DNA from: Flammula alnicola
Taxonomy: Eukaryota > Basidiomycota > Agaricomycetes > Agaricales > Strophariaceae
Assembly: GCA_015499995.1 (NCBI GenBank)
Contig: JADNRV010000051.1
Coordinates: 124,001 to 188,000, forward strand
Length of the DNA: 64,000 nucleotides
Direction of reading: 5' to 3'
A program made the position numbers and the translations under genes. Of the stretch, positions 11,880-23,517 are shown in pieces. Positions within the stretch are counted from its first letter, which is position 1; each line of letters opens with the position of its first letter. The notes under the pieces are model-generated. The model worked only from the letters and a program-made list of their open reading frames with translations. It was not told the origin of the DNA and did no database searches.

Positions 11880-14050
11880 ATGGCCGCCTCTCCTGAAAGC
11901 AACTCCAATCTCGATGCTTCCAGCACCGCTGACTCTTTGTCCGACCACAAGGCAGACTTGGAGAAGGAAATACAATACGACATCCTCGACAGTCCAGATG
12001 CTGAGGAGACCATCAGGCGTGCCGTCCGAAAAATGGACTTGACGATTATGCCGCTCATGACAATGTTCTATCTTCTATCTTTCTTAGTGCGTTGCCTCCC
12101 ATTAACCTGACCCCAGCATAAATCTAACGCTACCATCACTTACCAGGATCGAGCCAACATCGGTGTGTGCACTGTATTCCTCTTCTCTGGCAATGGATGA
12201 ACTCACAGACTGGGACGGCGTACTAGGTAATGCACGAGTCGCCGGTCTGCAGAAAGGTCTTCACATGACAGATCATCAATACTCACTTTGTGTAACCGTC
12301 ACTTATATGTACGTCCTCTTTGGATCGACAAGAGTCTCTGTGAACAAAGGTGCTAATGAGATGTTAGCCCATACATTTTGTCCGAACTTCCGTCGAACCT
12401 GCTTCTCCGCAGGATTGGCCCAAACATCGCCATGCCCACTATCCTCACCATTTGGGGAACCATCGTTACCTTGCAAGGACTTGTTTCGTCCTTCCATGGG
12501 CTTGTGGCTGCCCGTGTATTCCTTGGACTTGTGGAAGGACCAATGTTCCCTGGTATCGTGCTGTACCTCTCGGGTTTCTACACACGCGAGGAACTTTCTT
12601 TCCGGTAAAGTTATCTTTCACCAAATCTCCCTGAAAACAACACTGACTTTGATTTTCATAGTATCGCATTCTTCTTCTCCGCCGCATCAGTAAGTGCTAC
12701 CCACGTCTCATAGGCAGTACGTCAGATAATGTCTAACCCTGACTTCCAGCTTTCAGGCGCTTTCTCAGGCCTTCTGGCGGCGGCGATCGGAAACATGCAA
12801 GGTGTCGGCGGTAAACCGGCATGGGCTTGGATTTTCATCCTAGTAGGTGTCGTCGTCGGTACTCATGTCGCGCAGAATTAATCATTTCCATTGGCCAACA
12901 GGAAGGCCTCTTCAGTGTGGGTGTGGGGGTTGCTTCCTTCTTCCTAGTACCTGCAACGCCGAGACATTCAAAATTCCTTTCTCAGAGGCAGAAAGAGTGC
13001 GTCGTTGCTGTAATTATGCTTCCTCGTTTCGCATCTAACATCAGAAATTCAGCCTCGTAATGGCACGTCTGGAGCGAGACCGACCATTTATCAACCCGCT
13101 GGATACGTTCAGCTTTAAATATGTTCTTCAAGCCTTCAAGTCCCCTCATGTTCTCCTTATATTTATTATCTACTTTATGGGTGGCACGAATCTCTTCGGC
13201 CTCGCTCTCTTTCTCCCTTCAATTGTTAATCAGCTGGGCAACAGTCCGAACAAATCTCAACTCCTCAGCGTTGGTCCCTTCGCTGTAGGATTTGTCGGTA
13301 ATTTAACGTTTCCTTATACTGGGTTCAAGCTACTGGTTTAACAGTCCCTTTAACAGTTACTGTCCTTGTATCTTGGATATCCGATCGCATGAAGAACCGC
13401 GTTATACCTTTGTGCACTATCGCGCTGCTTGCTATCGCTGGATATTCGATGTTCCTTGGTAAGTCTATTTTTGTCACTTAAACTTAAAATTGAATCTTAC
13501 ACTTCTTCCCCGAAGCTTCGGCGGCGAAACATGTCGATTATGCAGCTCTTTACCTGATGGTTCCAGGAATATACGCCACAACGCCTGTTATTGCTGCCTG
13601 GCTTTCCAATAATTCTGAACCGCATTATACACGAGCTACGAGTATTGCGGTTGGCTTCATGGCAACAAACCTGGTACAGTGCTCAGGTTACTCGACTCGC
13701 GTCTGATTCTCATCATAACATTAGGGTGGAGTCTTGAGTACTTGGAGCTACCCCACAAACGAAGGTCCTCGATTCCGTAAAACAACAATAATGAACCTCA
13801 TCTTGTCAGTGAATTTCATGATCCAGGTGTTATTCCTTCGCTAATTTCTTCAACTTATGTTTATAGCACGATCGGAATGATTACGCTGTCCCTCGTTAAT
13901 GCTGCATACCTCCATTACCGTAACAAGCAGAAGAAACTAAAACGTGCTGAAATCCTGGCCCCGTATGCCTCTTCCAAGGACGTCGATGGAGGTGTGCAGG
14001 CCTGGCTTGACCTGGGCGATCGCCATCCGGATTTCCACTACATACTGTGA
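11880..14050 (+). CDS. MFS transporter, allantoate permease (Dal5/ACS) type
   Basis: Twelve exons (first 11880-12086, last 13867-14050) join in phase to about 512 residues with no lesion. The acidic cytosolic N-terminus leads into VRKMDLTIMPLMTMFYLLSFL and DRANIGNARVAGL, the typical first helix and loop of the anion:cation symporter family. Helix 4 and its loop read ARVFLGLVEGPMFPGIVLYL, with the YTREE loop after it. The second half has FKSPHVLLIFIIYF and the SDRMKNR loop between later helices. About 12 membrane helices are visible. Fungal relatives import allantoate, nicotinate, pantothenate, small peptides or vitamins across the plasma membrane; the substrate cannot be assigned. Exons as short as 16 and 28 bp are typical of agaricomycetes. 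Confidence 0.92.
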
Positions 14051-16406
14051 TAGGAACCTGCATCCATATTAAGTATGGGTAATTTAGCAGACTCGCCGAC
14101 GGAGCCACGAAATCTCAGCAAAACAACGTTTATTATCTACTAGTTACTGTATATACACTTCCTACCCGCGATTGTTAATATTAAGACCCATACAATTAAA
14201 AACCATCCGTGTAATCTTCCCCTTTCCTTGTCGAAATGTCAAGGGGAACTGGGGCTGAAAGCTATAAAGCAGGGGGGAAGGGAAGGAACTGCCCCTTCTA
14301 TATTATCATCGATGAACTCTATTTTGACGATTAAAATACGTATCAGGTCCGATGCTCTCAGAACGTCCAAGGATTCTAGAACATATTTTCTCATAGATGG
14401 CAGACATATACAAGTAGACCAACTTGGGACGAAAAACTTCACGAGTGCCCACTAGCAACTGATGAGCGGGATAGCTTTGTGTGTGAAGACACGGAAGAAA
14501 ATCGCCAATCCGAAGCTGCTCCTCCCACGAGAGATTCGTTTAATATATCAGATCGAAAGAAGTCCTGTCATTCTAATATTATGAGTTGTCAGTGCGAATT
14601 ATAGTGATTATATGAAAGATATGACACACTTGCTATGTACAGACAATGAACGGAGTGAGAACCAGCAGTGCCAAGGGGCCGCGGATTAACAATGAATTGT
14701 GATCAGTTGTAGGCCAACCATGAGATGTTTCTGCGAATTAGCTTGTGTCTAGACATCGTCGTTGACGTTGAGCACTGCGTGAGTGTTTGAAGACGTTCGT
14801 TGTAGATAGCGGGAATTCGAATGGGACACATGCAGCAAAAGGCCATAAGTAGATGAAAATGCTTCCACCCGTCACATAACCGCATGCAAACATTTTCAGA
14901 ACCTACTTGCGTCAAATCGAGAGATTGCCTGTAACGACGAGAAAGATGTGGCATTTGAAAGCTGGCCACGGCCTTATACCATACGAAGAGCTTTCAGTCA
15001 GTGCCATTCCCGGGGTCAAGACTTTGGTATAGGCGAGATGTAACAGCCTTAACTCTTTCGTAGCTATGAAAACGCAAGAATTATGAAGGCGACGAGAAAA
15101 GATCAATGGTCAATTGGTCAATACTAGCAAAGCACCAAGGGTGTCGGAAAAGTAACCGTGCTGAACATCATGCATCAACGCTTGCCGGAACCTCTCAGGC
15201 TCGCTGAGACAGAGCACTCCCCTCGAGGTTGTTGTTCCAGGGGAGAGACCACGGCCCATAAAGCGTTTCTTCGACGCGGTGGCGTCTCTAATACACTTGT
15301 CGGACATGCACTGCGCATTTGATTGGCGTGAGTTCGAACTATACTGTTCGAGTCCATAATTGGCAAGACCGACGGCGGAGTCATCGACAAGATGGACCAT
15401 TCTAGAGCTGAAGTTCGTGGTCCACATCCCTGTGAAGTATTCCTCCCAGATGAATGGCTTGTACTGTCCGAAGCCTTTCGGCAACATGCGTTGCTGAAGA
15501 TCAGCATGAAAAGGTGGCTTAATCTCGTACAGCCAGAGAATTCTGCCGTGGTTAACAAAAAGCAGCATCACAATGAGATGGAAGATCTTCGTCCATCAGA
15601 TCTTCCTGAATCGTGAGCGGCTAGACATCCATGCCCAGTACCGGAAGATGGCGCACAACGGCAACACCCAAGGTTTTCCCAGTCGCTTTTGAAGATCTAG
15701 TCATGAACAGGCGGAACCGATAATCGCCAGAAAGCATGGCCGTAGATAATAACGCAGAGGACATTCGTGTTCGGAGGGGAAGGGTGGTCGACCAGCCGTT
15801 GTCGTGACGATTTCTTGTAGCCAGCTGAGGCCTTCGTCGGCAACGATTCATCGCCTCCGTTCTTTGAGAACGTCATTGGAAAGGTAAATGGAGAATGAAG
15901 AGCGCCGATATATTGGCATGTATGGTTGCGATGACCGCCGACACCTGAAACTTGGCGAGTGCCAGATGATGAGAGCAAACGCACAAACGGTAAATCCCAC
16001 TCACCAAGAACATTCTCCATCTATCCAGCCGCCGCAAGTGATGGTTCCCCAACGGTCCTACCAGCAGCTAATACAACCATGTTTGCCTGAAAAGTATCGA
16101 GAAACGAAGTGGTCAATCCGTATGACTGAATGCCGCAAAAAAAGGTCTCACAGCTGGTTGGTGGCGAGATACTACGCATTCATTGGCCTTTACGGAAGGC
16201 ATTGCGTACATTGAACCTCAGCGACTGAGCGGGCGCTGGACGCTGAATGTTGGCGGTTGAATTTTGACATGTTCAACATCGAAGTTGGTCCGAGTCGACC
16301 GTCGCTGGGTATGCAGATTGTCGACATCCTCAGAAACAAACAATCAGAAATTAGTTCCCAGAACGGTGGGACGGGCGGCTCATGCCATAAGATACCCGTC
16401 TCCATC
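14051..16406. other. no supported gene; unassigned minus-strand open frames
   Basis: The longest frame is a 153-codon minus-strand stretch at 15110-15571, with others at 15697-16020. A minus-strand series from about 16170 down to 15100 shows hydrophobic stretches and possible splice sites, but I could not join it without stops and recognised no family. It may be a decayed or highly divergent gene. The first part (14051-14700) is the 3' flank of the MFS gene. Confidence 0.4.
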
Positions 16407-17348
16407 ATGTCTGAAACCACAGATACTCCCACAAGAGGTCGCGGTCGTGGTCGGGGGAAATCTCGAGGCGGATTAGGCAAATATCTCCGTGCAAGAGGAC
16501 GCGGACGAGGTACTGGACGTCCTGCTGAATTTACGACGCGTCTTGTCCTGGAGGGCGAAGGGAAACCTGCTCTGACTGAGGAAGAGGAAGCAGAGCTCGC
16601 GAAAGAGGTCGCTCAGAAGTTCAGCAGGCGACAGCTGGGCACCAACGCGGATAGATATAAGGAAGAGGAGGTTGAGCTTGATTCAGACGGTGCGTCTCGG
16701 TTCCCTGCAAATTAGATGCGCCCCCTTGTTCATTGCCTAACGGAAGAGTATTCCTTCAGGCGAGCCAGTAGTTGAACCTGAAGTCGATCTGTCTACGTTC
16801 CTCGAGAAACAACGTATATCGGACGAGGCAGGACCTACTCTCCGAGTCGCCGAGAAGAAAGATTACGATGATGAGGACGTAGATACCTCCTTGGCGCACA
16901 TCTCCTCAAATCCATCACGGATTCCTGGTGAGGCTGCGTCGAAGAAGGGAAAAGTGGAACAGATTGCTTGGGATGAAGAACTAGATGAAATGAACAAGGA
17001 AAAGAAAGCTGCTGAAGCAACTTGGGGTCAGTGCTATTTCTTTCTCTTCTATCTATTCTAGTCTTCCTGACTTTATCCATCCTTGTTGAACAGATCTAAA
17101 AACTCGGTTCAGAGCGAAATCTGATAAGCTGCGTACAAAACCTGTCACGCCCACTGCTTCGACCTCATCGCGTTCCCGCAAGCAAGGTGCGATCACGATT
17201 TTCATTTCCCTGCGAAGCCATTATTCACCAATCTTCTACTGCAGAATACCAAGAGGCGCCTGCCCTTCCTTTGCCCGAAGGCGTCAAAGCAGAACCAAAA
17301 TCTCATATTTCCGAAATGGAAGACTTCCTTGATGAACTCCTTTCTTGA
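16407..17348 (+). CDS. small RGG-rich acidic protein of unknown function
   Basis: Four exons (16407-16689, 16760-17026, 17094-17186, 17245-17348) join in phase to about 248 residues. The N-terminus has two Arg/Gly blocks (TRGRGRGRGKSRGGLGKY and RARGRGRGTGRP), suggesting RNA or nucleic-acid contact. The rest is charged and low in hydrophobics. A conserved-looking stretch spans exon 2 and 3: IAWDEELDEMNKEKKAAEAT continues into DLKTRFRAKSDKL, probably helical. The protein ends with an acidic amphipathic tail, SEMEDFLDELLS. No catalytic motif, signal peptide or membrane segment. The gene model is firm because all phases agree; the function is not recognised. A nuclear or RNA-binding adaptor is only a guess from the RGG boxes. 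Confidence 0.82.
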
Positions 17349-18416
17349 CCTTCTTCTGGGGGTTTCAATCTGCACGTCGCCAGGTCAAATTGATCATCTG
17401 TGAACCACCGTCCTCACGCCCTTCTAAGGCAGTGATGGAAAATTGCACCGTAAACTCCAGCCTCGAAGCGGTCCATGCTCGGAAGCAATGCCGATGTCGC
17501 TTCAAGAAATTGCTCCCCCTCAGCGCCCGTCGTCGGTAGGACGACTCAGGAACGCTACCCACATTACATCGCGATCGACGGTCCACTCGTTTCCTCTCCA
17601 AATCTATCCCCGGTGAAATTGGAAGCCAGACAACATCGGGTATCAGCCGTGCACTGTTTTCCGCCCAGAGCGTAACTTTTACACAAATTTGTCGACTCTG
17701 CATGATGTGAAAGGGAATGCACCTCCATTATCGCGACTTTTCAGCAAAAGGTCGCCCACAAGTTGCCCCGAAGCTATGCTGTCATGTTGTCGTATTATCG
17801 CCTGGCTCTCTTGTACAGTTTACCTCACGTTTCGTGAGATCTATCCATCGTAATCGCATGCTCTTCGTTGCCGGTTTTCGACAATATTCTCAAGTAAGAA
17901 GCCTACCTCGACCTATAACTTATACCATCGTTCAACGGCCCGACCTTGACAGAATCTCTAGTGTCTCAAGGCAACGCGCCTAATATTCAAGGGGATTGTC
18001 ATTCATGGTAATCGAGATATACACAAAATGTTACTAGTCGTGCAGAAAATCCATATATATGTAGCGATTTGGTAGAGGTATATAAAAGGCAAAGAAACGA
18101 AAGACAGCCTACGAAGTATATAGGTAAGTACAGTAAGGTAGATGGTGGCCCGCCGCAGACGGACAGAGAGAGAACGGCGTAGAAGGAGCGTAGAGAGCTG
18201 CAGGGCATCGGGCGAGGACAAGAATAATAATGATACAGGGTCGTCTTTTTGGAGCACAACCTTCGGGATTGAGTAGGCGCTTGGGCTTCCTTGGTATTTA
18301 GGCGTGGGGAGGTGGCGTGGGCGTGGTATAGGCATTTGGAAGGCGTAGCGGCGTGATGTTGGATGGATGGTCGGAGGAAAGGGCTGGTCATGAGGAGTCA
18401 GCATCATGTCGGGCAA
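17349..18416. other. convergent intergenic region
   Basis: Lies between the 3' end of the RGG gene (plus strand) and the 3' end of the first pheromone receptor (minus strand). Open frames are short and overlap on both strands. No gene, repeat or RNA recognised. Confidence 0.5.
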
Positions 18417-20396
18417 TTACAGTCTCTCCGTCGATGTGGTCGTCTCGGTCTTGTGCACCATCACTTGTATAACATTTCGCCTTTCATCTCGCTTTGGCAC
18501 GTCAGGCACAGGCGCGGGGACAGCAGCATCAACAAACGGGGCAGGCGACGGAGGCGACCTTGCCCTCTCGTTGTTCAGCTCCCCAACCGAGGGCGCGGGT
18601 GAGATATAAAACCTGTCGCGGTCAGGAGACGTGATCGTCCGCATCGACGAGTTGCTCGTCTTCGGCTTAGGTTGGTGAAGGATGAAAGCGGAGGTGGATA
18701 GCGAGGAGGGACCTTCGGCGAGAGGCGCGCTTGAGATTTGTTGCTCAAAATGCGCGGAATTATATGAGGAAGGCGAGGGCAGGGACATGGTGTCGTCTCC
18801 GGCGAAAGTGACATCCTCAGGAACGTGGGTCGGTTGGGGGCGGATGTAATAGACCGGGGTGTTGCTGTGTAGCGTCGTTGCGTCCGAGTCCGAGAGGACA
18901 GGTGAGAGGCCCGCAGATTTCTCAATGTCAGTGCTGGAATTGGCATATTTGTAGGTACCGAGCTCGAATTCGCCTTCAGCGTGTGTCGACGCAGATGAGA
19001 AGGAATTCGAGCGGTGATGCCTCTTGGCGGCGGTGTCGAAGGAGGTAGGGGACATTTGCGATTTGGGAAGGTAGACAGGCAGGCTGCCAATAGTAATATT
19101 GGATGGTAAGCTGTTGTCTTTAGAAGGTTTGTTCCAACTATATAAACAGAGAGAACATTGTAAGATGAAGATGTGGCGAACAAATGAAAGAAAAAACCTA
19201 CCTGTAGCTTTTCAGGCCAGAAGACTGTTTCGCAGGTGCGGGACGAATACCAAATACCTTCATCACGGCCCAGAAGGCAAGTTTGTAATGTTTCTTGGCC
19301 TCCGCCGCGAATCCAAACAAGGCGAAGAACAGGAAGGCGCAAACAACAGGCAACCACCTGGAAAGCTCCATCGAAGTTTGGAACGACGGATCACTGCGCC
19401 AGATGAGAGCCGGAACGAGTGCCACACGAGAGAAGTTGAAGTGGGTATCCTCCCAGGAGATCCAGGGTGCGAGTCCGACGCCCTTATTGCCGATGTAGAT
19501 GGAGTAAATGCCAAGTGGGAGGGTGCACATCATGTCGATAAGGGCGAGGAGAACTAGGCGTAGATATCGGCTAATGCTCATTGAGGAGTTGGATGTGATA
19601 AGTTGGTTGAACTGTACGCGTCGAATCCAGAATGAACGAAGGGTCATAGCTACAGAATGCATGCTTTAGAAAAATACGAGAAGGACGGGGGACCAACGAA
19701 CCTGAAAACACAAAGGAAATAGCGCCGAACACGACCGGCCACATGAAGTATAGGAAGTAGGCAGGAAGGGTGTTGTACACGACGGGGTAACACCCAATGT
19801 CTTCAAGGATATCGAACCGGTGGCCTTGCACGATGTAATCTAGATTGAAAGTGAGAAAAAGACCACGAAAGTTAACATGCAGACTAACGAAGAATCATAA
19901 TGATTGCAGGCATGCCAACTGCAATGCATAAATCGATGAGGACCATGCGACGTTTCTACTCAAAGAGATCAGCTTTGCACGGAGAAAAGACCAAAGGTAG
20001 CACACACATCCTCACGCGTTATCGAGACAGTATTACAAGCCGTGAGGTAGTAAAGACGGCGGCTAATACACAGAGTAGCTGCAGGAATGCCGACACTAAC
20101 TCCAAGGATAATTTTTGACGCTGTAACACGTTCCGATTGAGCACGTTGAATGACAAGTTGAATTGAAAGGACGCACAGATATCACACCACACCGGGGCAG
20201 GATTGTCGACATTTCCGGCCCATACTAGAGAGTTCACGAAGCCTATTAGGCAAGCAGTCCCCGTCCATATCATGAAAGCACAGGTGCCCGAATTCCATGC
20301 CTGTATATGCCAGGGAAGTGGGATCAAGCTGAGAACGAAGCCGAGGAAAGCAAATGTTGGGAAGAGAGGGAAGGTTGGATCGGAAGAGGTCCTCAT
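18417..20396 (-). CDS. STE3-like pheromone receptor 1 (B mating type)
   Basis: Seven-helix GPCR that binds farnesylated mating peptides at the cell surface and signals through a G protein. Start ATG at 20396; exon 1 ends at 20177, and five further exons run to the stop at 18417, giving about 570 residues. STE3 marks in order: LSLIPLPWHIQAWNSGTC (helix 1 to 2), VWCDIS across the first intron, GIPAATLCISRRLYYL, YIVQGHRFDILEDIGCYP in the loop after helix 4, and APWISWEDTHFNFSRV before helix 6. The cytoplasmic tail is about 240 residues, Ser/Pro-rich and poorly conserved. No lesion seen. Pheromone gene 1 starts 470 bp away in the opposite direction, so the pair shares a promoter region. Confidence 0.94.
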
Positions 20397-20865
20397 GGTT
20401 GTAAGAAAGAGGGAGCGGTGAGAGAGTAAACGACTTCATCCTTTCACCTTCTTTATTTCAGTTCGCTCTAGCGATGACAATGCGCGTCGGAAATCGCTTT
20501 GTCACAATGGCTGTAACACTCTGGAAAGTCACACGTGACAATGTCACTTCCTATTGTCCCTGACTTTCCTTCTTCCTTTTTGGGCCGTTGGGCCGTGGAA
20601 TCGTAAAGCGGCATGGATGGCCTGGATAGGGGCGTTCTGAAGACAATGGCCCACAGAAAACAATAAACATCGCCGTGCCTATAAAATCCAGGAAGTTCAC
20701 TGCGCTTTCTTTCCCCAGCACAATTTTCGTTCTGCTTCAAACCACAGCATTCTTCACTGCGAAGCATAGCTTTCTGCTCGATTTTACTTATCACCTTCCG
20801 CAACGCAGCGTTTACCCGTGCTCTACCTCTCAAACAATCAGCCAAGCCAACCACACGCATCTCCA
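20397..20865. promoter_or_regulatory. divergent promoter of receptor 1 and pheromone 1
   Basis: 469 bp between the two start codons. Seen here: ACAATGG at 20643-20649 within ACAATGGCCCA, another ACAATGG at 20504-20510, an inverted relative (ATTGTCCC) near 20549, and a TATAAAA at about 20680-20686, 180 bp before the pheromone ATG. ACAATGG is the known core recognised by HMG-box proteins such as mating regulators; its role here is inferred from its recurrence in the other pheromone promoters. Confidence 0.55.
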
Positions 20866-21027
20866 ATGGACTCATTCATCACATTCCTCTTCGATGACTC
20901 CATCTCTATCCCCGACGTTGGGATCAAGACCCAACTTAGCACTGAATCGAGCATCGATACGATGCCCGACATTCCTCTCGACGAGGACTCACCGTATCGA
21001 CCTCCTACATGGTGCACAATAGCGTAA
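20866..21027 (+). CDS. pheromone precursor 1, CaaX type (CTIA)
   Basis: 53-residue precursor that starts MDSFITFLFDD, the usual MDxF opening of basidiomycete pheromone precursors, and ends PTWCTIA before the stop. The terminal Cys-aliphatic-aliphatic-Ala is a CaaX box, so the Cys should be farnesylated, trimmed and carboxymethylated, and the peptide released after N-terminal cleavage. There is no clear ER cleavage pair; the mature peptide probably begins in the stretch DEDSPYRPP. An upstream in-frame extension to 20818 has no ATG and is not used. The stop codon sits on a GT donor: if the intron 21024-21078 is spliced, the reading is still Ala then TGA. Paired with receptor 1. Confidence 0.87.
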   Translation: MDSFITFLFDDSISIPDVGIKTQLSTESSIDTMPDIPLDEDSPYRPPTWCTIA

Positions 21028-21894
21028 GTACCTAATTAACTGCGTTGTTTTTCATTGAATAACTTTTTCTTTCCGCAGGTGAACCTGGTGACCACCTATT
21101 ACGACGCCGAGAAATGTAAATTATTTCTTGTTTATTATATTTACCGCGTCGCGCGCGCTTTGCAGGTCAAGCCCCCTCTTTCTTTGTTATGGTCAGCTCA
21201 GGCTCTAACCGATTTGATTCAACCAGCTTCGTCAAGTCACTCTTTCCCTTCTTTTCATCTCACCTTTTCCTTCGATACCCCTCTGGATAACATTTGGGCG
21301 CTGTACCACTATTTACATAAACGACGATCACCGTTTTCTCTCTTCCATTTTCTCTCTTCTATTGTATACACGTAGTAGTACGTGAATAAATCGACTGAAT
21401 CAATGAATCGTATCAGTTGTTTCAGAGACAAGGAGTGAATGTTGATTTTCTGCGCCATCGAAGTCCATCAAGATTCGATGACCACCTGAAGCCTTCTACA
21501 TCGACAGATACGAGACAAGGATTTTATGAGGACTTTCATTGCGAGCCACACCAGTCATGCACGTCACACGGTTTGCGCTTGAACCAATTGACCAGGTCGG
21601 TTGGCCCGTAGAGACCATTGTATTGCCATTGTAGGTCGCTTTTCCCATTACTGGCATATGACGTAAGAAAAACAATGACCCAATTGGGCCTCGAACTGGC
21701 GGAGTTTGGAATTTGAAGTATTGTTCCCCCTTTTTGGTAGGCGCGCTTCGAACGCACAATGGGAAGATTTATCCGTCAAATACTGGCTTGCAAGTTTGAT
21801 TGTCACCTTTTCCCACCGCCCCCAATCCCATTCACACTATCCACGAACAACGAAACACCTAAGAGAAGGCCTGAAGTTTTGCGCGCGATATAGG

Positions 21895-22660
21895 ATGTGG
21901 GCTTCATTGTACACCACCTACGAATTTCTTGTCCTTCTTTCCGTCTTTGTGTCAAGAATATGTGGTATGGAATTAACAAATTGGCACTGCATAGGGGTAT
22001 CTGACCTTGCCACTGATAGCATTGCACATCCCACAAAACCTATGGAGAAATAATCCGCCAGAAATGTGTCGGACGAACGTTACTCTGCCCTCTTATCCTG
22101 AATCAGTAAGTTTTGTGTTTTCTGACCCGGGACCCTATTTTCACTCCCTTATCGCTAGTGCTTTCTCAAATGTGATCGAATACATTGGCAGCAAGATGTA
22201 TTTCATATTTCCAACTACTCAAACATTTAATTGGCCACTCACAAATCATCAGAGCTGCTTGGACGCTATTCCTTGTATGTGTCGAAATATAGAGCCAGTC
22301 GCAATATCCGAATGCCTCCAATGCATCTTGGACACGGCCGGCGATTTACTCCTCCTGATACCCGATGATCTCCAAAACACTTCTCTTCAGGTTTCTGGTG
22401 CGGATCATCTAAATCATCCGTGTTGCCTAACTAATTTTACCTCAGCTTACACAGATGTGTGTTCGAAATTGTCCCCTAGAGACTCCAAACTCTCAAACAA
22501 CGACATTAGACAAGAATGCGAAATTCAAGGGCTCGCACTCTCATACAAATCTCTACCGCATTCCCGGATCTCTCTGCTCTCAAAATTCTATCCTTTCTTT
22601 CCTCTTCTAAGTATGTTTACGGCCTTGGTTTTCATATTTCTATATTTCTGGATTCGATAG
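21895..22660 (+). CDS. secreted or surface Cys-rich protein with C-terminal membrane anchor
   Basis: Exon 1 21895-21964 encodes a signal-peptide-like N-terminus (LYTTYEFLVLLSVFVSRIC). A 55 bp intron leads to exon 2, 22020-22660, for about 236 residues. The centre has closely spaced cysteines in CLDAIPCMCRN and SECLQCILDTAG, then a CC pair and another Cys, a spacing like CFEM-type or other small fungal extracellular cysteine domains. The last about 25 residues are hydrophobic (LLSMFTALVFIFLYFWIR) and could be a membrane anchor or GPI signal. A good donor at 22106 and acceptor at 22252 would remove 147 bp in frame, so an internal intron is possible and the residues in between are doubtful. Function unknown. 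It lies inside the mating-type region, but nothing links it to mating. Confidence 0.6.
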
Positions 22661-23517
22661 CTATACTTATTGTTAATTAGTTGCACTACTACTAGTCGTG
22701 ATGTACATTAAGAGGATGACACAGTGCGTTTGCTTCGCTTCTATAGCGACTCTCTGGTTGACCTGGTTACGGGCTTTTAAAAAATGAGGATAAGCCCTGG
22801 TCCGGAGAACGTTGATCCGGCCCATCTGGAGAATTATCGCACAATGAAGGGAAAGAGGGCGATGAACGGACTCAAAGAAAGCCCACGTAGAGGTGGACGG
22901 ATTATGATGCATTGATGGTCTAAAGGAGACGAGATGATAGAACGCCAAGAAAAGATCACTGCCTCCACGACAGTCGACTCCCAGCGAACCGCGATTATCT
23001 GATCCTTATCTAATCACAAAACCTTGCCAGCTCTCTCAGGCTGTACCCCGCGGCCCCGCCTAATCCGAATCGACTGCCATTTTGGTGTATTTTTCGTATA
23101 CAACTCAAGCTTAAGGCTTCCTCTGAAGCCACGTACGCGACAGGATAGCATAGCTTCGTTTCCGCCTTTCGTTCCAGTCCGACCTCGTCAGCCGGCAACT
23201 TCGCAGGCGATCGAGGTATCAAATTTCCGTTAGTCGATCTTTCGCTGTGATAGCGCGCATGACGTGCTCCAGCACAGCGCCCCTCTCGATCAACTTCATC
23301 TCAGGAAACTGCAACAAGCGAATCAGCATTTTATTGAAGACATGCTCTCGCACTGCGCTCTCCAGCTCTAGGGAGCTATTTGTTAAAATTGTCAATATAA
23401 AGTATCATTTCGAGGTACAATAAAATGGATAAAAAACCCCTTTCTGCAAGAAACCCCGGGTTTCTACACTTCAAGCGAGAAACCGCATAAAGTCATTGTT
23501 TACATATGAATGAGTTT
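22661..23517. other. no supported gene
   Basis: Between the convergent 3' ends of the Cys-rich protein gene and the NACHT-ankyrin pseudogene. Only short shadows; no CaaX-ending frame was found here on either strand by eye. Confidence 0.5.

Noticed and set aside
15330..15365. GTTCGAGTCC sequence resembling a tRNA B box
   Set aside because: Flanking bases do not form a T-stem and no A box or acceptor stem is present at tRNA spacing.
15110..15571. 153-codon minus-strand frame considered as an enzyme exon
   Set aside because: No family recognised and neighbouring exons could not be joined without stops; kept only as an unassigned region.
18417..20421. Plus-strand frames of 60-152 codons across receptor 1, and similar frames across receptors 2-5
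   Set aside because: They are shadows of the spliced receptor exons, whose phase and motifs are consistent on the minus strand.
21690..21750. AGTTCGAGGCCC-like string on the minus strand, considered as a tRNA
   Set aside because: T-arm pairing fails and no cloverleaf could be drawn.
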